Positions 6,725 to 14,468 are shown, counted from the first letter of the stretch. The stretch is DNA of 34,155 nucleotides from a virus (IMGVR_UViG_3300040801_004389:1-34155); one strand, 5' to 3'. A program made the numbers and translations. The notes: generated from the sequence alone by a model not told the origin.

Positions 6725-7186
6725 ATGGCCACAAAGGCAAAGAAGGTGAAGGCGCTTCCGGCGACGAAGTTGAAGATGGGGAAGGAAGAATGGGACGGCC
6801 CCCCGGCGCTGGGGAAGTTGGCGCGGGACGGCTACGATTTGAAGCAGGAAATGGACCGGGTGAAAACCAAGTTGGATGAAATCAACGCCAAGATTTTCGA
6901 CGGCGTATCCGATCAGCTTGGGGACGCCGGAACGATCCACGTTCTTTCCGAGGGCGTTTGCGCATCCGTCGCGCTTCGGGAAAAGGTGGACATTTCGGAC
7001 CCGGAAGCGCTGGAAGCGGCGTTGGGCGAACGGTTCCCCGATTTGGTTAAGGTGAAGGTTTCCTACGCGCCGGAAAAAAAGCTGGTGGAAATCGCCTTGG
7101 ACCCGTCGGACCCGCTGGCGGAATCGGTGCGCGGGGCGCTGACCGTGAAGACGGCCAAGCCGAGCGTCACGTATTCGATGAAGTAA
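6725..7186 (+). CDS. Coiled-coil early protein, possibly a diverged Gam-like protein
   Basis: 153 residues; ATG 6725 with AAAGGG upstream. A basic N-terminus is followed by a coiled coil (about 35-62, 'DLKQEMDRVKTKLDEINAK') and an alpha/beta domain ('VCASVALREKVDI', 'PEALEAALGERFPDLVKV', 'KKLVEIALDPSDP'). This order (coiled coil, strand hairpin, helix with an acidic 'EALEAAL', charged strand, final strand) is similar to Mu Gam, which binds double-stranded DNA ends and blocks RecBCD, and the gene sits downstream of B in the early region as gam does. Sequence identity to Gam is not evident by eye, so this is a hypothesis. Confidence 0.5.
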   Translation: MATKAKKVKALPATKLKMGKEEWDGPPALGKLARDGYDLKQEMDRVKTKLDEINAKIFDGVSDQLGDAGTIHVLSEGVCASVALREKVDISDPEALEAALGERFPDLVKVKVSYAPEKKLVEIALDPSDPLAESVRGALTVKTAKPSVTYSMK

Positions 7187-7195
7187 ACTGGAACC

Positions 7196-7224
7196 GGCCG
7201 CCCGGAGCGATCCGGGCGGCCTTT
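7196..7224 (+). promoter_or_regulatory. Perfect hairpin with GCGA tetraloop, weak terminator
   Basis: An 11-bp perfect stem (7196-7206 with 7211-7221, GGCCGCCCGGA and complement) closed by a GNRA-type GCGA loop and followed by only three Ts. The next gene's ribosome site (GGAGGAAG) starts right after it. It may be a weak terminator or an mRNA stabiliser separating the two parts of the early transcript. Confidence 0.55.
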
Positions 7225-7233
7225 GGAGGAAGC

Positions 7234-7431
7234 ATGGCAACTGTAGCGCCGGAGGACATTTTTGACGAGAAAGAGCTTGCGGAATGGGCACTGGACAACG
7301 GCTTTATCCGTGAAGACGACGCCCCGGAATACGTGAAAGATCATCACCACGTAGGGGATGTTTACGACTATCTCGAAATTCAGGCGTGGGCGTTGGACGA
7401 AGGCTTTACCCGCGCGAGCGAGGAGGACTAA
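7234..7431 (+). CDS. Small acidic early protein
   Basis: 65 residues with GGAGGAAG seven bases or less before the ATG. Strongly acidic and helical; two similar segments, 'LAEWALDNGFIREDD' and 'IQAWALDEGFTRASEED', suggest an internal duplication of a 'W-A-L-D-x-G-F' motif. The stop overlaps the next start (TAATG). No family recognised. Confidence 0.6.
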   Translation: MATVAPEDIFDEKELAEWALDNGFIREDDAPEYVKDHHHVGDVYDYLEIQAWALDEGFTRASEED

Positions 7432-7817
7432 TGGCCCGCGTAACGCTGGAACTTGATTATGACCTTGGGGACGATTTTGAAGACGACGTTTCGGACAAGC
7501 CCGCCGACTGGGAGGAATACTTGGCGGGGGAACCCATCGATAAAGAATTTATCCGGATTCGGGCCGTGAAAGTGGATTCGCCCTTGGTTCCGCTGGAAGG
7601 GCGGATATTGCTCAAGCAAACGGAATCCGGCGGGCTGTGGATCGGCGTGAATTACAGCCGCCCGCCCCACGAATCCGAAATGAACGGCCCCGTTTGCAAG
7701 GTGCTTGAGCCCCTAATAAAAATGCTTTCCAGGTCGGCGGACGAACTCCAGGCGGACGAACACGCCGCCGATTTGGCCGTGGAACTTCAAGACGGCCGGC
7801 GGGAAGGCGCGGCGTGA
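7431..7817 (+). CDS. Hypothetical early protein
   Basis: 128 residues from ATG 7431, preceded by GGAGGAC within the end of the upstream gene. Acidic N-terminus ('DLGDDFEDDVSDK'), a predicted beta-rich middle ('FIRIRAVKV', 'GRILLKQTESGGLWIGVNY') and a helical C-terminus. No recognised family. It overlaps both neighbours by one to four bases, the pattern of a tightly coupled polycistronic message. Confidence 0.55.
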   Translation: MARVTLELDYDLGDDFEDDVSDKPADWEEYLAGEPIDKEFIRIRAVKVDSPLVPLEGRILLKQTESGGLWIGVNYSRPPHESEMNGPVCKVLEPLIKMLSRSADELQADEHAADLAVELQDGRREGAA

Positions 7818-8065
7818 AAAACGGATACGAAATCCGGCCGTTGGGCTTCGACTGGGTCCGGGGCGGCTTTGCGGTTTGGGGCGCGGCCACCGAAACGGCC
7901 CCGGATTACATGGCGGCCGTTCAACAGGCCATCGCCGCCAACGGCAAGCGGCCGTCCCATCCCCTGATTGTGATGGACAAAGCGAAAGGGGAACCCTTGG
8001 CCATCGTTTGGGGACAACGGCTTTTTGAATCCTACGGCGACAGCTACGAAAGCGAGGGCGCATGA
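7814..8065 (+). CDS. Hypothetical early protein
   Basis: 83 residues from GTG 7814; the GTGA overlap with the preceding stop favours this start. Mixed alpha/beta: 'GYEIRPLGFDWVRGGFAVWG', a helix 'YMAAVQQAIAANG', then 'HPLIVMDKAKGEPLAIVWG'. It looks like a compact single domain. No function assigned. Confidence 0.55.
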   Translation: MKNGYEIRPLGFDWVRGGFAVWGAATETAPDYMAAVQQAIAANGKRPSHPLIVMDKAKGEPLAIVWGQRLFESYGDSYESEGA

Positions 8066-8367
8066 TTTTGGTGAAGAACGAAGACGGCATGTTTCGGAAC
8101 ATCGCAAACATGGACGTGTTTGAAGACAGCATGATTGGCGGGAAACATGTTTTCGCCCGCCGGTATCACCCCCGGGCCATTGAAACGATTACGCTTTTCG
8201 ATGTCGATATGTTGAGCCTTTCCCGGCAAATCCGGCAGATCAACCGGGGCGAGTCCGAACCGGTGATTTTTTGCGACTGGGACGAAAACTGGACGGAAAT
8301 CGGCCGGCCGGTTTCGAGGGCCATGGATGCCGCTCCGGAGTGCGCGGAAGTGGAACCGGCGGCGTGA
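8062..8367 (+). CDS. Hypothetical early protein
   Basis: 101 residues from ATG 8062, overlapping the previous stop by four bases (ATGA). The middle contains a helix 'LSLSRQIRQINRGESEPV' and a Trp/Asp-rich segment 'CDWDENWTEIGRPVS'. No membrane or signal segment. It may be a partner of the adjacent small genes; unknown family. Confidence 0.55.
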   Translation: MILVKNEDGMFRNIANMDVFEDSMIGGKHVFARRYHPRAIETITLFDVDMLSLSRQIRQINRGESEPVIFCDWDENWTEIGRPVSRAMDAAPECAEVEPAA

Positions 8368-8900
8368 TCCTCCAGTGCCCCAGTTGCCGGGCGGTGGCGT
8401 CCATCCGGGCGTGGTCCAACGAGCCGGAAATCACGGCCTTTTTGAAAATTTCCATCGAACTCCCGGAACCGGCCATCATTGCCCCGCTGGTGTGGGAATA
8501 CCTGGGGCTGTTTCGGCCCACGAAATCCGGGAAGCTGGGGTGGGGCCGGGCGGCGCGGCTGATTGGGCAAGTGTCCGGGCTGATCCGGGCCGGGCATATC
8601 CAAATTGATCAGCGGCCCGCCCGCCCCGCCTCCCCGGACGTGTGGCGGGAAGCCTTGGAGCGGATGACCGATTGTCCGCCCAAGGACTTGCCCCTGACAA
8701 ATCACAACTATTTTAAAAAAGTGGCCTTCGGCATTGCCGACACGGCGGACCGGGCCGCCGAATGCCGGATGAACCGGGCCGAACGGCGGGGCAACCCCCG
8801 GCGGGAACCCGGCCCCAACTGTGAACAACCGGAACGGATCAGCATGGAAGAGTTGAAGGCGATCCGGGAAAAGAACCTGGGGCGGAAGGCCGCCCAATAA
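8364..8900 (+). CDS. Conserved-type early protein with N-terminal Cys pair
   Basis: 178 residues using GTG 8364, which overlaps the preceding stop (GTGA); an in-frame ATG at 8271 lies inside the upstream gene. The N-terminus begins 'ILQCPSCRAVASIRAW', half of a zinc ribbon. Helical segments follow ('IIAPLVWEYLGLFR', 'WGRAARLIGQVSGLIRAG'), then 'LPLTNHNYFKKVAFGIAD' and a basic tail. Mu-like phages often encode a protein of this general layout just ahead of gp16/GemA, but I cannot name its function. It could be a replication or DNA-contacting accessory. Confidence 0.6.
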   Translation: MILQCPSCRAVASIRAWSNEPEITAFLKISIELPEPAIIAPLVWEYLGLFRPTKSGKLGWGRAARLIGQVSGLIRAGHIQIDQRPARPASPDVWREALERMTDCPPKDLPLTNHNYFKKVAFGIADTADRAAECRMNRAERRGNPRREPGPNCEQPERISMEELKAIREKNLGRKAAQ

Positions 8901-8906
8901 GCGAAA

Positions 8907-8954
8907 CCCGCCGCGCTCCGGCGCGTCGGGTCGGCCGGGGGTTGCGCCCCGGCC
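8907..8954 (+). promoter_or_regulatory. Two tandem GC-rich hairpins before the GemA-like gene
   Basis: Hairpin 1 pairs 8907-8916 with 8921-8930 (one mismatch) around TCCG, a UNCG-type tetraloop closed by C-G. Hairpin 2 is GGCCGGGG (8933-8940) with CCCCGGCC (8947-8954) and a six-base loop. No T-tract follows either. Likely roles are mRNA processing or protection, or Rho-independent pausing between the early block and gemA. Confidence 0.5.
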
Positions 8955-8984
8955 CTGACGAGCAGCTAAACGAAAGGAAGACGG

Positions 8985-9437
8985 ATGGCAGGCAAACCCA
9001 AAAGCTACCGGGCCGATATGATCAAGCGGATTCATACCGGCTGGAAATGGAAAGAAATCTACAAGGATGACCGGGCCTTGTACGAAGAATTTTTGCTGGG
9101 GCGGTACGGGAAGGAAAGCTTTCCCGGCGGGAAGGTATCTTCCACCGCCCTGAACAACGCCCAACTGCGGGATTTGGCCGATTTTATGCGGGGCGTGGAA
9201 CGAAAGGCCCCGCCGGGCCCCAACGCGGCGACGGCCCGGAAACCCCAAAAAATCTCGGATGGCCAGTGGCGCCACATTCGGTGGCTGCAACGGCAATTGT
9301 GTTGGGATGATAGTAACCTACGGTCATACGTTCAAAAGGTGGCCAAGGTGGATCACGAACGGTTTCTTACCGTTCGCCTGGCCAAGGACGTGATTACCGG
9401 GATGCGGTCCACGTTGAATTATCGGAGCTACCGGTAA
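8985..9437 (+). CDS. gemA: GemA/gp16-like regulatory protein
   Basis: 150 residues; GAAAGGAAG precedes ATG 8985. The C-terminal half carries the gp16/DUF1018 signature: 'ISDGQWRHIRWLQRQLCWDD', 'LRSYVQKVAKV', and a final helix with 'LAKDVITGMR'. In Mu, GemA (gp16) affects host gene expression and DNA topology; its molecular activity is poorly known. The N-terminal part ('WKEIYKDDRALYEEFLLGRYG') extends the usual family. It sits at the early/late boundary as in Mu and overlaps the terminase start by one base. Confidence 0.75.
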   Translation: MAGKPKSYRADMIKRIHTGWKWKEIYKDDRALYEEFLLGRYGKESFPGGKVSSTALNNAQLRDLADFMRGVERKAPPGPNAATARKPQKISDGQWRHIRWLQRQLCWDDSNLRSYVQKVAKVDHERFLTVRLAKDVITGMRSTLNYRSYR

Positions 9438-11029
9438 TGGGGAAACCGTATCCGCCGGAGGTCCGCAAACAGGCCCGGAAGCGGTTTGTGGTGGACGGCC
9501 TTTCCTGCCGGGAGATCGCCAAAGAAATGGGCATTTCCCCGCCCACAATTTGGAAATGGTACCGGGAAGGCAGTTGGGCGGAAGAACGGGATTTCCAGGG
9601 CGATTCCCGCGCCCAAATCAACCGGCAGTTGGAACGCCTGGCCGCCGGGAACATCACCGAGAGCAAGGCCCGGAAAATCGCTATGCTTTCAAAGGCCCTG
9701 GCGCGGATCGACCGGGCGGAAAACGCCAAGGCCAAGCGGGACGCGGCCAAGCCCAAGAGCGTGGCCAAGGTGCTGGGCGACATCGCCGACCGGTTGGCCA
9801 AATACGAATCGGAACATTTTCGGCCCTACCAGCGTGAATTCACGAAAGACGATTCCCGGTTCCGGTGCATTTTGAAAGCCCGCCAAGTGGGGATGTCCTG
9901 GTTGATGGCCTACGAAATGTTGAAAGGCGCGTTGACCCGGGACGTGGATCAAAACTTGGTTTCCACAAGCCTCTACCAGACGGAAAATACCATCCGTTAC
10001 GCCCGCGAACACATGGCCGCCCTCGGGATTGCGGAACAGGGCAAGGGCGGGAAACAGGAAATCGCCCTGCCCAACGGCCGGATTCTGCGGACCCTTCCGG
10101 CCAATCAGGCGACCTCGCAGGGGTGGCCCGGGGATGTCGTGTTTGACGAAATGGCTTGGTACCGCCGGGGAAAGGACGTGTGGGAAGCCATCGCCCCCAG
10201 CGTCACGGCGGTGCAAGGGCGCATCACCGTGCTTTCCACTCCCTACGAAGCGGGGCCCCACAATTGGTTTTGGACGATCCAGACCAACGACGGCGGACAA
10301 TTCCCGCTTTTCTCCCGGCATACCATCGACATCGACCGGGCGCTACGGGAGGGGCTGGAAATCGACGTGGAGGAGCTTCGCGGGCTTTTCGACGCCGACA
10401 CCTGGGACCGGCTGTACCGGTGCCGGTATTTCACGGATGAAGACAGCTTTTTTACGTTGGCCGAACTCAACGCCTGCCGGGGGGAATGCCTGGAAAAGTG
10501 GATGGGTACCGACCGGCGGGCCGGCTGGGACATGGCCAAAACGCGGGACGCCTCCGAATTGGTGGGCGTGGAAGTGTTGCACGATCAGGTTTTTACGCGG
10601 GGCGTGGAAACGTGGCGGCGGGTCAACTATCGGGACCAGCGGGACCGGGTGGTGGGGGCGCTGAAACGATGGCGGGCGCACTCCATCCATGTGGACGCCA
10701 CCGGCGTTGGCGTGGCCGTTCGGGATTTTGTTTCCCCGGAAATCCCCGCCCACATTGGCCAGCACTGGCACACGTTTGACCAAGCGTTCAAGGCCAACAT
10801 TGCCCAAAACCTGAAAAAGCTGGTGGAAGAGGCGCGGATTGTGATCCCCCACGACGACCGGGTCTTGATCAGCCAGTTTTTGAACATCAAGCGGCAGGCC
10901 AAGGACAAGGGAATATCCTACGACATTGGCCGGAACGCCAGCGGCCACGGGGACCGGTTTTGGGCGTTGGCGCTGGCCTGCCATGGGATTGAATTCGGGA
11001 ATGGAGTGATCGACGTGGAGGTCTGGTAA
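9437..11029 (+). CDS. Terminase: small-subunit-like HTH fused to large ATPase/nuclease subunit
   Basis: 530 residues. Residues 1-50 are an HTH of the small-terminase/DUF1804 kind ('YPPEVRKQARKRFVVDG', 'SCREIAKEMGISPPTIWKWY'), followed by a charged linker (60-125). The large subunit then has a deviant Walker A at about 147-154 (KARQVGMS), Walker B at 234-238 (VVFDE), and the 'VLSTPY' coupling motif at 265-270. An RNase H-type nuclease has acidic residues near D365 ('AGWDMAKTRDASEL'), D419 ('HVDATGVGVAVRDF') and D506 ('GHGDRFWALALA'). It packages DNA by headful, so host DNA beyond the phage end is expected in particles. No separate small subunit gene is seen next to it. The start overlaps the gemA stop, and the HTH is in frame without a gap, so the fusion is a single open frame. 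Confidence 0.88.
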   Translation: MGKPYPPEVRKQARKRFVVDGLSCREIAKEMGISPPTIWKWYREGSWAEERDFQGDSRAQINRQLERLAAGNITESKARKIAMLSKALARIDRAENAKAKRDAAKPKSVAKVLGDIADRLAKYESEHFRPYQREFTKDDSRFRCILKARQVGMSWLMAYEMLKGALTRDVDQNLVSTSLYQTENTIRYAREHMAALGIAEQGKGGKQEIALPNGRILRTLPANQATSQGWPGDVVFDEMAWYRRGKDVWEAIAPSVTAVQGRITVLSTPYEAGPHNWFWTIQTNDGGQFPLFSRHTIDIDRALREGLEIDVEELRGLFDADTWDRLYRCRYFTDEDSFFTLAELNACRGECLEKWMGTDRRAGWDMAKTRDASELVGVEVLHDQVFTRGVETWRRVNYRDQRDRVVGALKRWRAHSIHVDATGVGVAVRDFVSPEIPAHIGQHWHTFDQAFKANIAQNLKKLVEEARIVIPHDDRVLISQFLNIKRQAKDKGISYDIGRNASGHGDRFWALALACHGIEFGNGVIDVEVW

Positions 11030-11259
11030 TGCTTTGCCCCGGATGCGGAAAAGCGCCGTTGGCCGTAAAAAATACACAACGGTATGAACAGGCAATCCGA
11101 AGGACGCGATTTTGCACCCAATGTGGCCGCCACTGGGAAACGATTGAGGAAGTGACGGCGGAAATCATCACGAGGACACACTATGACTTCGGAAATCGCA
11201 TTGGCGCTCCGGAAAAGGGCGCTCAGAAAATCCTTGCTTCAAAAAAGCGATGCGGCTGA
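11029..11259 (+). CDS. NrdR-like zinc-ribbon protein
   Basis: 76 residues; ATG 11029 overlaps the terminase stop (TAATG). Two pairs, 'CPGC' and 'CTQC', about 24 residues apart with basic residues between ('YEQAIRRTRFC') and a following aromatic 'RHWETIEEV' look like the zinc ribbon at the front of NrdR, without its ATP-cone. It could be a transcription or translation adaptor. The last 26 codons overlap the next gene in another frame for 77 bases, an unusually long overlap here, so its true end or expression deserves checking. Confidence 0.6.
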   Translation: MLCPGCGKAPLAVKNTQRYEQAIRRTRFCTQCGRHWETIEEVTAEIITRTHYDFGNRIGAPEKGAQKILASKKRCG

Positions 11260-12094
11260 CGAATTGTTTCTGAAACTCCAAAACGCCTACACGCGGGCCT
11301 GGGACCGGCAGGCGAAAGAGGCCATCGCGGCGGCGCTGGACCGGCTTCGGACCCTCGGGTCCGGGACGTTCATGGCGAAAGACGCGGACATGATCGAGCG
11401 CGTGTTGGAAGATCGGATTGGGCCGGAGGCGATGAAGGCGGCCCTGACCGGCCCGGTGATGGCCATCACGGAACCGCTGTGGATGTTGGGCGCGATGGAA
11501 GGGGCCGGGATGGACGTGCAATTCGGCCTGGCCGATCTGGATTCCTTGGCGGTGCTGGAACGGGGGAATTTGTTCTGGACGGGCCAGCACTGGAACAGCT
11601 TCACCCACGAAAAATTCCAGACGATTTTGAAGGAATACTTCGAAAGCGGGCTGACCCGGGAAGCTCTGGCCGCCCGCATGGCGGAAGATTTCGGGCATTT
11701 GCGGAAACGTGGCGCCCACTACTGGAATTTGCTGGCGGATCATACCGCCACGAAAACTCGAGAAATTGGGAGAGTGACCGGCTACGAGCGGGCGCGAATC
11801 GAGGAAGTGGTGGTCCGGGCGCGGCTGGACGCCCGGACAACGAGGATTTGCCGGTCGCTCCATGGGAAGGTGATTTCCGTGCGGGTGTTGCGGGAGCAGA
11901 CGGACCGGTACCTCAAGGCCGTGGCGGAAATGAACCCCGGGGAGGCAAAGAAGGTTTGGCCCATGATGGGCGACAAGGAAGCGGAAAAAATCGAGTCGGG
12001 CGCGGTCCCGTCCAACATCGGAAGCCCGCCCTACCATTTCCGGTGCCGGACAATCACCGTGACCCGGTTTCGGGATACGGAGGTGGCGGAATGA
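11183..12094 (+). CDS. Mu F-like minor head (morphogenesis) protein
   Basis: 303 residues; GAGGA lies just before ATG 11183. The C-terminal half has the Mu F signature: 'LDARTTRICRSLHGKVI' (D216, C223) and the ending 'PPYHFRCRT' with H285 and C288, the typical YHxxCRT close. The N-terminal 200 residues are helical. Mu F proteins sit with the portal in the procapsid and some are ejected. It follows the terminase and would normally adjoin the portal, but here the portal is about 4 kb away on the other strand. Confidence 0.85.
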   Translation: MTSEIALALRKRALRKSLLQKSDAADELFLKLQNAYTRAWDRQAKEAIAAALDRLRTLGSGTFMAKDADMIERVLEDRIGPEAMKAALTGPVMAITEPLWMLGAMEGAGMDVQFGLADLDSLAVLERGNLFWTGQHWNSFTHEKFQTILKEYFESGLTREALAARMAEDFGHLRKRGAHYWNLLADHTATKTREIGRVTGYERARIEEVVVRARLDARTTRICRSLHGKVISVRVLREQTDRYLKAVAEMNPGEAKKVWPMMGDKEAEKIESGAVPSNIGSPPYHFRCRTITVTRFRDTEVAE

Positions 12095-13140
12095 CCGTGA
12101 TGCCCAAGACGGCCCCCCACGGCGGGAAGCACTACCGGAAGCCCAAGGCGAAAAAGCGGACCTACACCCACGACCAACTCAAATCTATGTGGGCGTGGCC
12201 GCTGGAGAAGAAGGAGGCGTGGTCCCGTGCCGTGATCCGGAAGGCGCTGGCGACAATCGAAAACCCAAGCGTGGCTTTTTCCGCCGGGAAAGACAGTACC
12301 GTGACTCTCCATCTTGTTCGGGAGATGAAGCCGGATGTTAACGTGATTTACGGGAACACAAGGATCGAGTTTCCCGAATGCGTGAAGTTTGCCCACCGGC
12401 TTCGGGACGAATGGGCCTTGAACTTCCACGAAGCGCTCCCCGAGGTGTCGTTCTGGTGGGTGGTCAAGAATTACGGATGGCCTTTGCTGGGGAAGAATCA
12501 GGGCGTTGGCGGGGTGGCCCACAAATCCAGCCGGGAAAAGTTTTTCAAGCGGCTGATTGAGGAAAACGGAGAGTTGCCCAAAAAATACCGGCTTCAAGCG
12601 GCGGTGCCGATTTCTTCCGCCTGTTGCACGTTTTTGAAAGAGCGGCCTTCCATCAAGATTCAAAAGCGCTTGGGCGTGGATGGGGTTTTTCTGGGGATCA
12701 TGGCCAGCGAAAGCCGCCGGCGGATGTTCAACTTTCTGGAACATGGGGAATTCTACTACCCCAAAACGCAGAAGGTTTGGAAGGTTCACCCACTGGCCAT
12801 CTGGACCGATGACGACGTGTGGGCCTATCATCGGAAACACAATGTGCCCTACGCCGCGTTATACGATATGGGCTATACCAACGAATACGGCCGGTTTGTG
12901 TCGCACAAGCGCAACGGCTGTATGTGGTGCGGGATGGACATCAAGTACCCGGACAACCATCTGTCCATCATGCGCCATACTCATCCGAAAGCATGGCGAA
13001 CGGCCATGATTAAGATGGGTTTGGGTGAAGTGTTCTTGGAAATCCATCGGGCCTTGGACCGCCAGCACGATTTGTTCGCGTCCCAGATTCCCGTGGAGGA
13101 ATATCTTGAACAGTTTCCTTGTGCGTTTGATCGAATTTAA
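12091..13140 (+). CDS. PAPS-reductase-family PP-loop protein
   Basis: 349 residues; ATG 12091 overlaps the Mu F stop by four bases; a much longer upstream frame overlaps that gene and is rejected. The PP-loop 'SAGKDSTVTLHL' (S64-T70) binds ATP and makes the family's adenylyl-transfer chemistry likely. Conserved cysteines C178-C179 and C277/C280 ('NGCMWCGM') could hold an Fe-S cluster. The tail 'MRHTHPKAWRTAMIKMGLGE' matches the phage branch of the family rather than assimilatory CysH. Relatives are DndC-like (sulphur in DNA) and phage proteins of unknown role. Possible functions are nucleic-acid modification or sulphur transfer; no other dnd/ssp genes are present. First gene of an accessory cassette. 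Confidence 0.82.
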   Translation: MTVMPKTAPHGGKHYRKPKAKKRTYTHDQLKSMWAWPLEKKEAWSRAVIRKALATIENPSVAFSAGKDSTVTLHLVREMKPDVNVIYGNTRIEFPECVKFAHRLRDEWALNFHEALPEVSFWWVVKNYGWPLLGKNQGVGGVAHKSSREKFFKRLIEENGELPKKYRLQAAVPISSACCTFLKERPSIKIQKRLGVDGVFLGIMASESRRRMFNFLEHGEFYYPKTQKVWKVHPLAIWTDDDVWAYHRKHNVPYAALYDMGYTNEYGRFVSHKRNGCMWCGMDIKYPDNHLSIMRHTHPKAWRTAMIKMGLGEVFLEIHRALDRQHDLFASQIPVEEYLEQFPCAFDRI

Positions 13141-13151
13141 AGGAGGTGAAC

Positions 13152-13406
13152 GTGAAAGATGTTGAGTTCATAGAGGAAATTATTGGGAAGATCAATGACG
13201 GAGACCGGGACTACGCTTTGGAAATGCTCGGAGATTGGAAACGGGAATTGCAGGAGAAGCCAGACAGGGAAGATATTGATGACGTTCTGCGCTACCTCCG
13301 CGTCACAAACCGGCTTCGCAACGACCGGGACGCCTATCGCCATGCGCTTGTTTGCTACGCCTTGGGCGAAGAGGATAAACCCGACCCGGCGGATTATGGG
13401 CAATGA
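13152..13406 (+). CDS. Small acidic helical protein
   Basis: 84 residues from GTG 13152; AGGAGGTG (13141-13148) is a near-perfect ribosome site for it, while the in-frame GTG at 13146 lies inside that site. All-helical and acidic, with 'YALEMLGDWKRELQ' and 'DVLRYLRVTNRLRNDRDAYR'. No family recognised. In the accessory cassette behind the PAPS-reductase-like gene, its strong ribosome site suggests high expression. Confidence 0.6.
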   Translation: MKDVEFIEEIIGKINDGDRDYALEMLGDWKRELQEKPDREDIDDVLRYLRVTNRLRNDRDAYRHALVCYALGEEDKPDPADYGQ

Positions 13407-13597
13407 TTAAAGCCCCCTACCGCTGCTTGGCCTGCGGAATTGTGGAAGCGTTGCCGCCGGTGATCGGCGGGCGCAAATGCCCGGAACCGGAATGCGGCGG
13501 GCCGATGATTCGGGAAAACACGGATGACGAACAGGAACCGGCTTGGGACGAACCGTGGTTCGGGCCGGAGATCGCGCCGAAGGAGTGGAAACGATGA
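13403..13597 (+). CDS. Small zinc-ribbon protein
   Basis: 64 residues; ATG 13403 overlaps the previous stop by four bases. 'CLAC' and 'CPEPEC' about 17 residues apart form a short zinc ribbon. The rest is acidic with 'EPAWDEPWFGPEI'. It is probably a small nucleic-acid- or protein-binding adaptor. Function unknown. Confidence 0.6.
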   Translation: MIKAPYRCLACGIVEALPPVIGGRKCPEPECGGPMIRENTDDEQEPAWDEPWFGPEIAPKEWKR

Positions 13598-14145
13598 GCG
13601 TACCCGAATACCTGCTGGAACGGGCGGAGAGAGAGCGCGTTTGCCTGGACGCCTGCCCGCTTCCGGACGATTGCGACCCCACCGATCCCCGATGCCCGAT
13701 CCGGGACAACACGACAGCCAAGCAGGCGACGGGGAAATTGGGGAAACCTCGGGATTGGGATGGAATGCGGCGGGCGTGGAACGAGGAACACGGGACGGAT
13801 TACGCCGGGCCGAAGGAATTTTTGGCGGGCGTGTACGCTCAAATGTCCATGCGGGACATGGCGCAAGCCTTGGGCGTTGCCAACGGCTCTTTACACTATC
13901 AGTTCCGCCGTTTGGGCATTCCAACGCGCCCCAGGGGCCGCAAAATCACGCCTCCGGAACCGACGGCCAAGCAACGACGATGGCAAGCCCTGCGCCGATC
14001 CGACATCCGCCGGATGACCCGGACCGAGATTGAGCTGGCGACCGGGTATGCCAAAACGTCCATATGTGCCCTTTGCCGGGAAAGCGGTTTGCGGTATCGG
14101 GGGTATCGGTCGAAAAACAAAAACAGAAAGGCAATGAGCGAATGA
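13594..14145 (+). CDS. HTH protein with N-terminal Cys cluster
   Basis: 183 residues; ATG 13594 overlaps the previous stop by four bases and has GGAG upstream. N-terminal cysteines ('ACPLPDDCDPTDPRCPI') could bind a metal. Two HTH segments follow: 'MSMRDMAQALGVANGSLHYQ' with 'RLGIPTRPRG', and 'MTRTEIELATGYAKTSICAL' near the end. The tail is Arg/Lys-rich. It may be a DNA-binding regulator of the late genes or of the cassette, but no Mor/C signature is visible. Confidence 0.65.
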   Translation: MSVPEYLLERAERERVCLDACPLPDDCDPTDPRCPIRDNTTAKQATGKLGKPRDWDGMRRAWNEEHGTDYAGPKEFLAGVYAQMSMRDMAQALGVANGSLHYQFRRLGIPTRPRGRKITPPEPTAKQRRWQALRRSDIRRMTRTEIELATGYAKTSICALCRESGLRYRGYRSKNKNRKAMSE

Positions 14146-14468
14146 GCACAAGAACAGAAACGGATTTTGGCCCCCTGAACGGCATGGCCGCCGAAATCCA
14201 CGGATGCGCGGTGGCCCATGGCTGGTGGGACGGCAAGGGGAAACGGAACGTGCCGGAAATGCTTTGTTTGGTCCACAGCGAAGTTTCCGAGGCGCTGGAG
14301 GCGTACCGGAACTGGAACGATGAAAATTTCCGGGAGGAGTTGGCCGATATCATCATCCGCGTTTTGGATATGGCCGCCGGGTATCAAATCGACATTGCCA
14401 AAGAGGTGGCCCGAAAGCACGATGTCAACATTTGCAGGCCGCACCGGCATGGGGGGAAGCGATGTTGA
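14142..14468 (+). CDS. MazG-like nucleotide pyrophosphohydrolase
   Basis: 108 residues; ATG 14142 overlaps the previous stop by four bases. The MazG EXXE-EXXD metal-binding pattern is complete: E47-x-x-E50 ('HSEVSEALEAY') and E66-x-x-D69 ('REELADIIIRVLDM'). Such enzymes hydrolyse nucleoside triphosphates to monophosphate and pyrophosphate; phage versions may act on dNTPs or on (p)ppGpp-type signals. It is the single-domain size. It lies with the PAPS-reductase-like gene, so a joint role in nucleotide pools or modification is possible but unproven. Confidence 0.82.
   Translation: MSTRTETDFGPLNGMAAEIHGCAVAHGWWDGKGKRNVPEMLCLVHSEVSEALEAYRNWNDENFREELADIIIRVLDMAAGYQIDIAKEVARKHDVNICRPHRHGGKRC

Noticed and set aside
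11479-12090. An upstream in-frame extension of the PAPS-reductase-like gene (553 codons in all)
   Set aside because: The extra part is an out-of-frame reading of the Mu F-like gene; the family's N-terminus and an ATGA overlap both point to 12,091.
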